A stretch of 64,000 nt of DNA from assembly GCA_020053735.1 (NCBI GenBank), contig JAGVMP010000019.1, positions 1 to 64,000 of the forward strand. Direction: 5' to 3'. The notes beneath the pieces were generated by a model, which had not been told where the DNA came from, did no database searches, and was given only the letters and a program-made list of their open reading frames with translations. Origin of the DNA: Pseudomonadota bacterium (GTDB lineage Bacteria; Pseudomonadota; Gammaproteobacteria; Burkholderiales; Methylophilaceae). Positions 1 through 8,931 of the stretch are shown here, one piece after another. The translations under genes and the position numbers were made by a program. Within the stretch, counting starts at the first letter, position 1. Each line of letters begins with the position of its first letter.

Positions 1-2094
1 ATTGGGGTCTGTTTGCGGGCCAAAGCCCGGCACAAATGAGGGCAGTGGGTTAGCAGGGGCCTTGCCGCCAGCACCACGTTCACCGGCGGGGGTGGCTGAG
101 GAATAAGGAATTAACCGTAATGGAGAGCCTCCCCCTCCGCCTTCTATCCTAACGCGATTCCCATTTTCGTCTTGGAGGATTGGGGTAGAGCCGGGATAAC
201 CTACTGCTTGCTGTCCTGTCTGTGTATAAGTTACCTTACCATTGGCAATGGTTACTCTAATAATCGGGCGAACCGGTGGGCCTGGTGTATACGGGGAGCG
301 AACATCAGTTGTTTTGATAATGATACCAGGCAAGTAGTTTAATATTGGCAGAATGCCATTACCTATTGGTAAAGCAGTTTGATTTAAATCTATACCTAAA
401 TCGCCATTGCTAAAGTTTTTAATAACAAATGATTCATAATTGCCATTATGAGTACCGCTCACTGTCAATTCATTACCTGATAGATTGTAATGGTTGCCTA
501 AGTCATCAGCATAATAGCTTTGACCACCCACTTTGGTACCGCCAGTTAATAGCCTATCCCCAAAAAAGACATTACCAAAAGATGGTGGTTGAGAGGTGGT
601 GTTTTCTAAATCAATGACGATGTCGCCTTTGCCGACAACGTAAGTGCTAAACCCTTCTCCACCAATGAGTTCATCGGCTTGGTCGCCACCGAATAACTGG
701 TCATCTCCTTTGCCGCCAATCAGTACAACGCCGTTTAACTTACCGTAATTCTTAAGCGAGGATACAAGCGGTAGATCATCTAATTTCGACGCCGAGATCG
801 TATCCGCATTGTTTGTGCCATAGATAATGGCTTTATTATCTTGGGATAAAAATTTAGTCACGCCGCTGTCCCACAGCTTAGATGGAATTTCTGCTGGAGC
901 TCCTAGTAAAATAGAGGAGGCTTTAATTGCGGCATAGAGGTCATCTCTGTCATCCGTATCTATCGTGGGCTTATCCCCTCCTTTAATAGTTTGTGTTAAT
1001 CCGGCAACAAGTTCTTCCAGGCTTTTTGCTGCATCGTTGGTGGATTTTTTCATTAATGCGTTAAGGGCTGCCAGCGCCTCTGTCATAGGCTTGTCAGCTA
1101 AACCGCTATCCAACTGAATGAATAAATTGGCAACAGCGAGGCTGTCGGTCATTTGACTAGAGGAATGACCAAATACGTTGCCAGCACTGCCGCTTTCAAT
1201 AAATATGGCATCATGTGAACCTTGCTGTACGAGGCCATAAGAGTTGTTCATAGTAACAATCTGTGGCATTTTGTCGCCGAAAATATTCTTTATCTCACCA
1301 AAATTACTGCCCCCGCCAAGCGTGGTAAAAAGATTGTGAATATTTACAGAAGCGTTACCTGAAATGCCATCTATCGAGCCTGCTGGAAACCCTGCTCCGT
1401 TTATTGTTAAGGCACTGGCGGCACCTGGGAACAGTCTCGTAAAAGCAGCTGCCAAATGTCCACCGAGGCTATGCCCAGTGACAGTTAAACCTCCCGACTG
1501 TAGCATAACGCCAAGGCCATATGACCTTGGGTCGCCCACTGGATATGAGGTCGCAGAATCTACAAAAGAAATCGCGTATGTTACGCCGCTAGGTTGATCA
1601 ACTATATAGCTACTTGGCGGATATACAACGCTACCATTCACAGGTAAAAGTACTGCACGCTGGTAACTTTGCCCAGCTGCCGTATTCATTTGTGTCCAAT
1701 GGTTATACATATCAATAATTTGACCAAAAGCAAGACCGTCAACAGCAATATCACCTACATCGACAGCCAAATCTATAGAGTTAATCACATAATCAGGTTC
1801 AGTCCCTCTCAATGAAAGTACGTACTCCCCATTTGAAAATCCGCTATTGGGGTCATTGCCAATGTATTTGAACAAAGTACCTGAATAGCCACCATTCGTA
1901 TTAGGCTGTTGTGAAATAACTTGCCAGTTAGCAACAAATTCGGCGGCTTGAGTGGTAGAAAAACCTTTGGCAATAAGCGCGGTTTTTACTTGTTCGGAGT
2001 TTGTAATTGTATTATTGCCTGCAACATTAAATAAATTCGCATAAGATGCCTCCGCTAATTGGGCATTCTCAAATATAGATAAAACATTATTCAT
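1..2094 (-). CDS. RTX-type secreted lipase, 3' end outside window
   Basis: This reading frame is open from the ATG at 2094 to the window edge (698 codons), so the C-terminus is missing. A lipase-type nucleophile elbow GHSLGG lies near residues 207-212, preceded by an LRGTEP motif typical of class 3-like lipases. A calcium-binding RTX-like stretch (GGKGDDQLFGGDQADELIGG) lies near residues 459-480. There is no N-terminal signal peptide, as expected for a type I secretion substrate whose signal is at the C-terminus. A GAGGAG Shine-Dalgarno sequence precedes the ATG. The start overlaps the stop of the upstream membrane protein gene (ATGA). The ABC transporter at 3.5-5.7 kb is the likely exporter. 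Predicted role: extracellular lipid or ester hydrolysis; the substrate is unknown. Confidence 0.85.
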   Translation of the reverse strand, partial: MNNVLSIFENAQLAEASYANLFNVAGNNTITNSEQVKTALIAKGFSTTQAAEFVANWQVISQQPNTNGGYSGTLFKYIGNDPNSGFSNGEYVLSLRGTEPDYVINSIDLAVDVGDIAVDGLAFGQIIDMYNHWTQMNTAAGQSYQRAVLLPVNGSVVYPPSSYIVDQPSGVTYAISFVDSATSYPVGDPRSYGLGVMLQSGGLTVTGHSLGGHLAAAFTRLFPGAASALTINGAGFPAGSIDGISGNASVNIHNLFTTLGGGSNFGEIKNIFGDKMPQIVTMNNSYGLVQQGSHDAIFIESGSAGNVFGHSSSQMTDSLAVANLFIQLDSGLADKPMTEALAALNALMKKSTNDAAKSLEELVAGLTQTIKGGDKPTIDTDDRDDLYAAIKASSILLGAPAEIPSKLWDSGVTKFLSQDNKAIIYGTNNADTISASKLDDLPLVSSLKNYGKLNGVVLIGGKGDDQLFGGDQADELIGGEGFSTYVVGKGDIVIDLENTTSQPPSFGNVFFGDRLLTGGTKVGGQSYYADDLGNHYNLSGNELTVSGTHNGNYESFVIKNFSNGDLGIDLNQTALPIGNGILPILNYLPGIIIKTTDVRSPYTPGPPVRPIIRVTIANGKVTYTQTGQQAVGYPGSTPILQDENGNRVRIEGGGGGSPLRLIPYSSATPAGERGAGGKAPANPLPSFVPGFGPQTDPN

Positions 2095-2690
2095 TTTTCT
2101 ACTCCTCTGACTGTATCTTCATATAAATACATCTGTCCTTGATTGTACTCACCATTAGTACAATGTTCATTTGCTAACCACATCTTCCAACCATTCCAAC
2201 CCGCCTGCGGTGAAATCTGCGAGGTTGAGAAATCTACATATTTCACTAATACCTCTCCAGTTTTGGTATCAACAACACTCTGCTCATGAAGCCACCGATT
2301 AAATAAAAATTTCCCATGCCTTTTAACAACCCAATTGAATCGGTCATTTAAAAAATATGTATCTGAATAATTTTTCATATCGCCCTGACGTGCAGAAGGC
2401 GCGCCTTTATTATTGACCAGGCCCTCCATCACCCCCGGATTCTCTTGCTTCCACTGCTCCGGCGTTTTATACACCCAAAACCCGGCCTGCGTTGCACAGT
2501 AGTATTTGTGCATGACTAACGTCGGTATCAAATCCCAAAACACGAGGTTGTACATCACAAAAGCTGCTAGCCCGCCCCATAGCCAAGGTTTTTTGTTGTT
2601 GGACTTCGCCCAACTTACTGCTTTATTAGTTACCCAAATGGATACCAGCAAATAAACTGTCAATGCCCCTAAAACCATTAAACCCATCAT
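2091..2690 (-). CDS. Small membrane protein upstream of the lipase
   Basis: About 199 residues, of no family I recognise. The N-terminal 65 residues contain two hydrophobic segments (starting MMGLMVLGALTVYLLVSIW and, later, LAAFVMYNLVFWDLIPTLVM). The rest is soluble and rich in Trp, Tyr and Asn. I chose the ATG at 2690 because GGAGGG stands six bases before it; an in-frame GTG at 2705 lies upstream of that site. The stop overlaps the lipase ATG, so the two are translationally coupled. A role in lipase folding, immunity or export is only inferred from this coupling. Confidence 0.6.
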   Translation of the reverse strand: MMGLMVLGALTVYLLVSIWVTNKAVSWAKSNNKKPWLWGGLAAFVMYNLVFWDLIPTLVMHKYYCATQAGFWVYKTPEQWKQENPGVMEGLVNNKGAPSARQGDMKNYSDTYFLNDRFNWVVKRHGKFLFNRWLHEQSVVDTKTGEVLVKYVDFSTSQISPQAGWNGWKMWLANEHCTNGEYNQGQMYLYEDTVRGVEK

Positions 2691-2892
2691 ACTGCCACCC
2701 TCCACTCGTTGTTATTACTTGCTAGTTTTGATGTTAATTGTGTATTTAGGTTAAATAATGGCAGGTCTGCAGCCCCCATGGATATTGGCTTGCAGGCCTG
2801 TTTATTTAAGATTTTAATGTGTCTTGTAATGTTTATCATGCTACCAAGCTCCATGCATTGTCATTCGCCGCTACTTTAAAACAACTTAAACC

Positions 2893-2921
2893 TTGACTAT
2901 GCATACAATTGTGCATATTAT
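2893..2921 (+). promoter_or_regulatory. brnTA promoter with palindrome in spacer
   Basis: TTGACT (2893-2898) and TATTAT (2916-2921) are separated by exactly 17 bases, a near-consensus sigma-70 promoter. The spacer holds an imperfect inverted repeat, TATGCA (2898-2903) and TGCATA (2912-2917). A repressor bound there would block RNA polymerase. BrnA-type antitoxins autorepress their own operon, so this is the probable operator. The expected transcription start is within a base or two of the GTG at 2928. Confidence 0.6.
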
Positions 2922-2927
2922 CAACGA

Positions 2928-3200
2928 GTGAATATTGAATTTGATCCTGTGAAAGCTGCAAGCAATCTGAAGAAACATGGGGTTGCGTTTGATGCAGCAT
3001 CTGCTGCCTTGCTTGACCCGCTGGCTTTAGTAATTGAAGACCCTGATGCAGTTGACGAAATGAGGTGGCTGTTAATTGGGACAAGTGATTTAGGTTTATT
3101 AACCGTTTGTTATACGCTACGCGATGAAGAAACGATTCGTTTGATTTCTGCCCGCAAAGCCACAACCAAGGAGAAAAAATATTATGCGCAAGGAATATGA
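2928..3200 (+). CDS. brnT: BrnT-family toxin (DUF497)
   Basis: The 90-residue product has the BrnT/DUF497 pattern: IEFDPVKAASNLKKHGVAF at the N-terminus, a central acidic DPDA segment, and the C-terminal RLISARKATTKEKKYY block. BrnT toxins are RelE-fold ribonucleases that stop translation by cutting mRNA and are neutralised by BrnA. The start is GTG, with only a weak purine stretch (AACGAG) before it. Because the promoter -10 ends at 2921, the message may be nearly leaderless. The 3' end overlaps brnA by 17 bases. With brnA it is the only plus-strand operon in the window, lying between the lipase genes and their probable transporter. Confidence 0.85.
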   Translation: MNIEFDPVKAASNLKKHGVAFDAASAALLDPLALVIEDPDAVDEMRWLLIGTSDLGLLTVCYTLRDEETIRLISARKATTKEKKYYAQGI

Positions 3201-3447
3201 TTTTAGTAACGCTAAACGGGCTAAAGATGTGCCTGTGTTGGCAAAATTGCAAGCTGAAATGGCGGGTAAAACCCGCATTACCATGCGGGTAGATAACGCT
3301 GTGCTGAATGCGTTTAAGGCGAGAGCCGAAGCCAGCGGCGGCAGTTACCAAACCATGATGAATGAAGCGTTGAGCCAATATGCACAAGGTTTGAGCTTGG
3401 CCGATGTGGTGCGTGATACGATTCGTAAAGAGTTGCACGCAGCTTAA
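3184..3447 (+). CDS. brnA: BrnA-family antitoxin
   Basis: The 87-residue product matches the BrnA pattern: a charged N-terminus that binds the toxin, then a ribbon-helix-helix-like segment (TRITMRVDNAVLNAFKARAE, then GSYQTMMNEALSQYAQG). It should wrap around BrnT and bind the palindrome in the shared promoter. The ATG lies inside the end of brnT, with AGGAGAAAAA upstream. The Leu/Ala-rich C-terminus ends eight bases before the stop of the converging transporter gene, so the two operons are tail to tail. Confidence 0.85.
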   Translation: MRKEYDFSNAKRAKDVPVLAKLQAEMAGKTRITMRVDNAVLNAFKARAEASGGSYQTMMNEALSQYAQGLSLADVVRDTIRKELHAA

Positions 3448-3454
3448 TATATGT

Positions 3455-5728
3455 TTAATCATTGCCACCTCCTCCAGTTTGATTATGCACGCTTGCTTGC
3501 AGGTCATTTTGTGCTGCAGTGGCTTGCAGACCACCCTTAATGCTGCTTTTCTCCTTACCCAATATCACCGCTTCATCCACCTGCAATCCCTTGGGCAGCT
3601 GATGCGTAATAAACAGAATGGTGACTTTACCTTTCAGTTTATTCACCGTCTGCGCAAAGTGTTCTGCGGTTTGTTGATCTAGATTACTGACTGCTTCATC
3701 AAAGATCAGCACCTTGGGTTGTTTAAGCAATGCTCTGGCAATGGCAATGCGTTGCTTTTGTCCGCCACTTAAACCTGTACCATGTTCACCCACTGTAGTT
3801 TGATAACCTTGTGGTAGTTTCTCGATGGTTTGGTGGATTTCTGCCAATTGACAAGCTTGGATGATTTGCTCAAAGCTGGCGTGTGGATTAGCTAAGATAA
3901 GGTTATCGTAGATAGTGCCTGAGAAAATGACGGTTTCTTGTGGCACTACCCCGAAGTGATTACGCAGTTCATTGGCAGCGAGGTAACTGATGTCTTGTCC
4001 ATTAAGTTTAATATTGCCTTGTTGTGGGCGATAGAAACCGAGTAACAATTTAGCCAGCGTGCTTTTACCACAACCACTGGGGCCCATCACCAATACGCAA
4101 TGCCCTGCTTGAATGTTAAAGCTGAGGTTTTGATAGAGCCAAGGTAAATCATCGCCATATCTAAAGCCCAAGCTATCCACCGTAATATTGGTCGCTTGAT
4201 TGATATTGGCACGGGTGGGAATCAGTGTCATGGGTTCTGCAGGCGCGTTCATCACATCGCCTAAGCGTTTTACTGCAATATCGGCTTGTTGAAACTCTTG
4301 CCATAAACCCACCAGACGCATCACTGGTTGCGAAAGTCTGCCTGAGAACATCTGAAATGCCACCAGCATTCCGATTGTGAAGTTAGTGTTATGCATGACT
4401 AGCCAGGCACCGACACAAAGAATCGCCAGTGTTTGTAGTTGGTCTAAGGTGTTGGCAGCGGTGTTGTAGGTAATAGAGAGTTTACGACTATCAAAGCTGG
4501 CATTAAGGTATGTGCTTAAGTAGTTGCCAAAGGTTTGTTTGAGTTGTGGCTCCATCTGTAGAGATTTGACGGTTTCCATACCTGAGACATATTCAGTGAG
4601 AAAAGCTTGATTACGTGCACCGAGCATAAACTGGTAGTTGAGCTTGGCACGAATGATGGGCGTGACAATAAAGCTGATGATGGAAATGAGCGTTAAACAA
4701 GCAACAGAAATTAAAGCCAGCTGCCAGCTATACCAGAACATAATGGCGAGAAACACAATCAAGAACGGAAAATCTAGCAACAGCGTAACGAGACCGCCAG
4801 CTAAAAACTCCCGAATAGTCTCTACGCCCTGCACGCGGGCGATGATGACCCCTGTGGGCCTGTGATCATAATAACGTACGGGTAAATCGAGCAAGTGACT
4901 AAATACTTTGTGCCCTAGCGTGGCATCAATACGATTACCTGTATGCAATACCAGGTATTGCCGCACCCAACCCATGATATTGCTAAAGATCAGAAAGATC
5001 AGCAAAGCGACACCAATCACAATCAGTGTGCTGGTGGTGTGATGCACCACCACTTTATCAATGACGATTTGGGTACAGATAGGCACAGCTAAACCAACCA
5101 GTTGAATAGCGAGCGATGCGGTTAATACTTCTGACCAAATCTTTTTGTACTTAAGTAGCTCAGGGATAAACCATTTAAAACCGAACTCTTTTTGCGCGTT
5201 GAGTTGATTGGCGGTAGATGATTTCGCTTCTATGCTTTCTTCGTCGTCAGCGACCGTTTCTGCCTCTTTACGCACCATCAGAAAATCACCCGTTAGGCGA
5301 GATTCAACATCTTTAATATTTAAGGTTTGTGGTTGTGCTTGGTCGGGTTCTAGCAACAGCACACGCTCGTTATCTAGACTCAGAATAAGCGCTACCGGAT
5401 ATTGTATATGGGATTCTGTCGCAGGTTCAGTTGATGGCGCTATATCAGAAACGGCTGCTTCAGTTGTTGATGTAACAGCTTGCTGCACGTTAGGTTTGAG
5501 TATGGCCAAACATGGTAATGAGGCTGTGGTTAACTTGGATAATTGAGATTGCTTGAGTGAGGTAGTAAAACCAAAGCTTTGGAGTGCGTGTTCTAGCTGA
5601 ATATTGGTATACGGCGGTGGATACTGCTTAACAAGTAGCTCAGCACTAAAGGGAATGCGGTTAAGCTGACAAAATGCGCTTAACGACCATATAAACGCCT
5701 CGTGATTAAGTGGATATTGTGTGGCCAC
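3455..5728 (-). CDS. Type I secretion ABC transporter (HlyB/LapB-like)
   Basis: The 757-residue inner-membrane exporter has an N-terminal C39-peptidase-like domain (about 1-140), then six membrane segments (about 190-460), then an ATPase domain. The ATPase shows Walker A GPSGCGKST near 552, signature LSGGQKQR, Walker B VLIFDEA and the switch histidine in FITHQLP. The C39 region lacks a recognisable catalytic Cys-His pair, so it is probably a non-cleaving substrate-docking domain as in HlyB. It likely exports the RTX lipase nearby. The HlyD-type adaptor and TolC partner that such systems need are not in this segment and may lie left of the window. Confidence 0.85.
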   Translation of the reverse strand: MATQYPLNHEAFIWSLSAFCQLNRIPFSAELLVKQYPPPYTNIQLEHALQSFGFTTSLKQSQLSKLTTASLPCLAILKPNVQQAVTSTTEAAVSDIAPSTEPATESHIQYPVALILSLDNERVLLLEPDQAQPQTLNIKDVESRLTGDFLMVRKEAETVADDEESIEAKSSTANQLNAQKEFGFKWFIPELLKYKKIWSEVLTASLAIQLVGLAVPICTQIVIDKVVVHHTTSTLIVIGVALLIFLIFSNIMGWVRQYLVLHTGNRIDATLGHKVFSHLLDLPVRYYDHRPTGVIIARVQGVETIREFLAGGLVTLLLDFPFLIVFLAIMFWYSWQLALISVACLTLISIISFIVTPIIRAKLNYQFMLGARNQAFLTEYVSGMETVKSLQMEPQLKQTFGNYLSTYLNASFDSRKLSITYNTAANTLDQLQTLAILCVGAWLVMHNTNFTIGMLVAFQMFSGRLSQPVMRLVGLWQEFQQADIAVKRLGDVMNAPAEPMTLIPTRANINQATNITVDSLGFRYGDDLPWLYQNLSFNIQAGHCVLVMGPSGCGKSTLAKLLLGFYRPQQGNIKLNGQDISYLAANELRNHFGVVPQETVIFSGTIYDNLILANPHASFEQIIQACQLAEIHQTIEKLPQGYQTTVGEHGTGLSGGQKQRIAIARALLKQPKVLIFDEAVSNLDQQTAEHFAQTVNKLKGKVTILFITHQLPKGLQVDEAVILGKEKSSIKGGLQATAAQNDLQASVHNQTGGGGND

Positions 5729-6118
5729 TTAAAGCTCCCTTATTTTTATAGTTTTAACAGCTTGTTATTTATTGTTAGATATATTTATCTCAGTGCCACT
5801 CTTATATAAAACCCATGTGTTTCGTGTGTGACTATATTCCGCTAAATTGTGTTTGGCAAGAACTAAACTTGAGAAGTTTTTATGACATAAAGTAATAGAC
5901 TTAACAAAGCTAATTCATACAGTTAGTTAAGAATTTTTGTTAGAGTAGATAGTTATAGTAAAGATAGCAGGAACTTTAAGTTAATAAAAAAATCACGTAG
6001 CTAAAACGTAACTACCTAAGCTTATGTATACCCTTTTTATGACTGTTTGTAACTTTACTATGTAGCAGCAGGTATTGCAGGTTGTTGATTTAATTAAAAA
6101 ATTTATTTACGCTTAATT
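5729..6118. other. AT-rich intergenic region before tRNA fragment
   Basis: About 390 bases without a convincing gene. It holds the probable promoter of the secretion transporter at 5831-5859. It also contains poly-A/T stretches near 6090-6110 leading up to the tRNA-Asn fragment. I see no tRNA 5' half, no integrase remnant and no other structured element here. Confidence 0.5.
5831..5859 (-). promoter_or_regulatory. Probable sigma-70 promoter of the secretion transporter
   Basis: On the minus strand TTGCCA (5859-5854) and TATAGT (5836-5831) are spaced by 17 bases. They are directed at the transporter gene, whose start is about 100 bases downstream. This is a sequence match only. Confidence 0.4.
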
Positions 6119-6163
6119 CTGTTAATCCGTGTGTCCCTGGTTCGAGCCCAGGTCGAGGAGCCA
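6119..6163 (+). repeat. tRNA-Asn 3' fragment (copy A, att-like)
   Basis: From the anticodon loop (CTGTTAA) to the terminal CCA this reads as the 3' half of a tRNA-Asn gene. It includes the T arm CTGGTTCGAGCCCAGG and acceptor strand ending GAGGAGCCA. The sequence 5' of the anticodon loop does not match a tRNA, so this is not a functional gene. Tyrosine integrases that recombine in the anticodon loop leave exactly this kind of duplicated 3' end at the far side of an island. Copies with 4 mismatches or small indels occur at 57916, 61593 and 63175. I infer an attachment-site remnant. Confidence 0.7.
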
Positions 6164-6170
6164 AGATACA

Positions 6171-6201
6171 AGCCGTTGACAGCAATGTCAGCGGCTTTTT
6201 T
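6171..6201 (+). terminator. Hairpin with T-run after tRNA fragment A
   Basis: An 11-bp stem (AGCCGTTGACA paired with TGTCAGCGGCT, one G-T pair) with a GCAA loop is followed by six T residues. It is a strong intrinsic terminator on the plus strand, probably inherited with the tRNA end. Confidence 0.7.
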
Positions 6202-6259
6202 CATTTTGTACTTTGCTCAAAAAGTACAAATTCGGTACAGTAACCAATCCTACACCTTT

Positions 6260-6565
6260 TTATTTAGAACAAAAATGGCAACGATTGTTAAACTGAATCT
6301 GGTACCTGGAAGGCAGTCGTCCGCCGAACAGGTTGGCCAACATGAATTTCAGGAACTGATCCCTTTTGAATGGTTGCTCATCGTAGAAAACTGTCCGGCT
6401 CAAATATTCCTCCAGCGTGAGCTTGCCTTCCTCGCAAGTGGAGAAGTTCAGCCTATGCCGATCCTCCATCTCGCCCCACTCCAACTTGAATTTCGCCGTC
6501 GCCCGCTTGCGGGCATGACGACCCAACCCGTTAGTGAGCAGGACACCGCCAATATCCAAAAACAA
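6260..6565 (-). pseudogene. HAD-superfamily hydrolase, truncated at island edge
   Basis: The 101-residue frame starts with the HAD motif I signature (FLDIGGVLLTNG) and continues with a cap-like region typical of HAD phosphatases of about 200 residues. Motifs II to IV are absent. The last dozen codons look unrelated and run toward the tRNA fragment at 6.16 kb, so the gene was cut at the island boundary. The only start codon available is a TTG at 6565; an in-frame stop lies just upstream. It follows glgX directly. It probably encodes no active enzyme. Confidence 0.6.
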
Positions 6566-6588
6566 TGTCGTGATCGGGATATTTCATT

Positions 6589-8871
6589 TCATTTGGCCTC
6601 TCTCAATGTCATCTGCGAACCCAGACTGATTGTCTCTCGAACCAAAAGTATGGCACTAGATTGCGAGTCTAGTCGGTAAGCACGCGTATCTTCCCAAAGC
6701 GGCTCCTCGCCCACAGCAAACATATCTTGTGGCGCTTCGTGCGAAGTGTCAGCGAACAGATGCCACCGAGTATCTGGCAATAAGGGTGGCAAACTAAAAT
6801 CAACTGCATCTGCGCCAGCATTGAACATCAGGTACAAAGCATTGTGTTCGCCCTCAGGGATTAAACAGGCAAACTGCTTTTCTTTTGAGTCAGTCCATCT
6901 GGGCAAATCCCCTTGCGGGTTGAACCAAGAGATTTCCGCCTCCATGTAGAAGTGCTCCTGACTCAGAATCGGATGCGCTCGACGAAAGGCGATCATGCCA
7001 CGGGTGAAGCGGTACATTTCCTGATGCTGCTCCAGTTGGCTCCAGTCATACCAGCTGGTCTCGTTGTCCTGGCAGTAGGCATTATTGTTGCCTTGCTGCG
7101 TGCGGCAAAATTCGTCCCCGCCCGATAGCATCGGCACACCGCGTGAGATCAATAGGCTCAGCAGGAAGTTCTTGATCTGGCGTATCCGGATGGATTCGAT
7201 CTCTCCATCCGATGTCTCGCCTTCAACGCCGTAATTGTCGCTGAAATTCTCATTAGTCCCATCACGGTTGCTTTCTCCGTTGGCTTCATTGTGCTTGTTC
7301 CGATAACTCACCAGATCATGCAAGGTGAAGCCATCGTGACAGGTGACGAAATTGATGCTGCACTCAGGACATTTACCGGTCTTGGCATAAATGTCGGCGC
7401 TGCCACAGATGCGGCTAGCAAACGCACCTAGCATTCCATCGTCGCCACGCCAGTATCGGCGCACATCGTCACGGTATCTACCGTTCCACTCTGCCCAGCC
7501 CTGGGAAAAACTACCTACCTCATAAGCTCCTGCAGCATCCCACGCTTCGGCGATAAGTTTGGTTCCCCTCAGGATTGGATCTTCGGCAATCTGCTCGAGC
7601 AGTGGGGGATTCGACAGCAAATTGCCGATATTATCCCGGCCGAGAATTGACGCCAGATCAAAACGGAATCCATCGATATGCATCTCTAACACCCAGTAAC
7701 GCAGCGCACTCAAGATGAGATCCCGCACCACAGGATGGTTGGCGTTGATGGTATTGCCAGTACCAGCGTAGTTTTTGTAGTAGCGTTTGTCTGATGCCAG
7801 CGTGTAGAAAATCGCGTTATCAATCCCGCGGAAACATAACGTTGGGCCCAGCTCGTTTCCTTCTGCCGTGTGATTGAATACGACATCCAGGATCACTTCT
7901 ATACCAGCACGATGGAGCGCCAAAACCATCTCCTTAAACTCCAGCTTCTGCTGACCTAAGCCTCCAGCACTACTGTAGGAGGCTTTAGGTGCAAAGAAGG
8001 ACACAGGATCGTAACCCCAGTAATTTCTGAGTAGCTGGCCAGTTTGCGGATTGATACCCAGTACCTGCTGTTCATTAAACTCATGCACAGGCATCAGTTC
8101 CAAGGTCGTCACTCCCAAGTCTTTAAGGTGTGGGATCTTTTCTATCAGGCCGCGATATGTACCAGGATGTCTCACATTGGAGCTGGGATGAATAGTGAAG
8201 CCACGCACGTGTGTTTCATAAATAATCGTCTTCGGCCAGGGATGTCTGAGCGGCCGATCATCCTGCCAGTGGAAGTGCTCGTGAGTGAACACACATTTTG
8301 GCATGGCACCAGCATCATTGACTTTCGAACAAACCAGATTTTGCTCCAGTTCCAGCGTGTCGTAACCTCGCGCCGCGTCAAAATCCCAATCAGGCAATAT
8401 CGAAATCGCCGTCGCAAAAGGGTCTAGAAGAAGCTTGTTGAAATTGAAACGGTGTCCGTCCTTGGGCTGATACGGGCCGTCCACGCGATAGGCATACAGC
8501 TGGCCGGGCCGAATCCCCTCAATCCAGACGTGCCACACATCGCCAGTGCGGTTGCGCGCTGGATTCAGATCAATCGCCCTGGCGGCCATGACATCTTCAA
8601 CATGATCAAACAACTCCAGCTGGACGCGACTCGCATGTCGGCTGAAGAACGCAAAGTTAACTCCTTCGCCATGTGCATAGGCCCCCATAGGCAATGGCAT
8701 ACCAACTCGAACATCAGTCCGCTCCGATACCTCGGTTACATAAGCATGCAGAGGGCATTCGGTTGCGGTCATATCTGCGATTGCGTCTGCATTTTCTGTG
8801 GCATGGTCTGATATAGATAACACCTGACCTGCTGGCTTTTGCATTCTTTTAGGTCTTTTTGATTCCTTCAT
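6589..8871 (-). CDS. glgX: Glycogen debranching enzyme (isoamylase type)
   Basis: The 760-residue GH13 enzyme hydrolyses alpha-1,6 branches of glycogen. It has an N-terminal CBM48-like domain (about 55-170) and the amylase barrel with VVFNHTAEGNE, the nucleophile in GFRFDLAS (Asp near 403), the acid/base in LIAEAWD (Glu near 439) and the third carboxylate in CHDGFTLHDL (near 509). The first 55 residues before the conserved domain are poorly conserved, so an internal start is possible. It works with the glycogen phosphorylase encoded at 11-12.8 kb: GlgP shortens outer chains and GlgX removes the limit branches. It lies near the end of the group starting at the MerR-type promoter at 10.4 kb. 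Confidence 0.95.
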   Translation of the reverse strand: MKESKRPKRMQKPAGQVLSISDHATENADAIADMTATECPLHAYVTEVSERTDVRVGMPLPMGAYAHGEGVNFAFFSRHASRVQLELFDHVEDVMAARAIDLNPARNRTGDVWHVWIEGIRPGQLYAYRVDGPYQPKDGHRFNFNKLLLDPFATAISILPDWDFDAARGYDTLELEQNLVCSKVNDAGAMPKCVFTHEHFHWQDDRPLRHPWPKTIIYETHVRGFTIHPSSNVRHPGTYRGLIEKIPHLKDLGVTTLELMPVHEFNEQQVLGINPQTGQLLRNYWGYDPVSFFAPKASYSSAGGLGQQKLEFKEMVLALHRAGIEVILDVVFNHTAEGNELGPTLCFRGIDNAIFYTLASDKRYYKNYAGTGNTINANHPVVRDLILSALRYWVLEMHIDGFRFDLASILGRDNIGNLLSNPPLLEQIAEDPILRGTKLIAEAWDAAGAYEVGSFSQGWAEWNGRYRDDVRRYWRGDDGMLGAFASRICGSADIYAKTGKCPECSINFVTCHDGFTLHDLVSYRNKHNEANGESNRDGTNENFSDNYGVEGETSDGEIESIRIRQIKNFLLSLLISRGVPMLSGGDEFCRTQQGNNNAYCQDNETSWYDWSQLEQHQEMYRFTRGMIAFRRAHPILSQEHFYMEAEISWFNPQGDLPRWTDSKEKQFACLIPEGEHNALYLMFNAGADAVDFSLPPLLPDTRWHLFADTSHEAPQDMFAVGEEPLWEDTRAYRLDSQSSAILLVRETISLGSQMTLREAK

Positions 8872-8931
8872 GCGTTGATTTCTGTCGCCCTCCCTTGTTC
8901 CAGATTAGTTTACCGCTGCCAGAGACTGTGA

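Noticed and set aside
2836-3534. Long minus-strand frame across brnTA (232 residues)
   Set aside because: It lies opposite the well-recognised brnT and brnA genes and shows no domain or signal; it is a shadow frame.
6119-6163. Functional tRNA-Asn gene
   Set aside because: Only the 3' part from the anticodon loop is present; the D arm and 5' acceptor strand are missing in all four copies.
6131-6679. Plus-strand frame of 182 codons from the tRNA fragment
   Set aside because: It begins in the tRNA remnant and runs antisense through the HAD remnant and the end of glgX; no ribosome site or family pattern.
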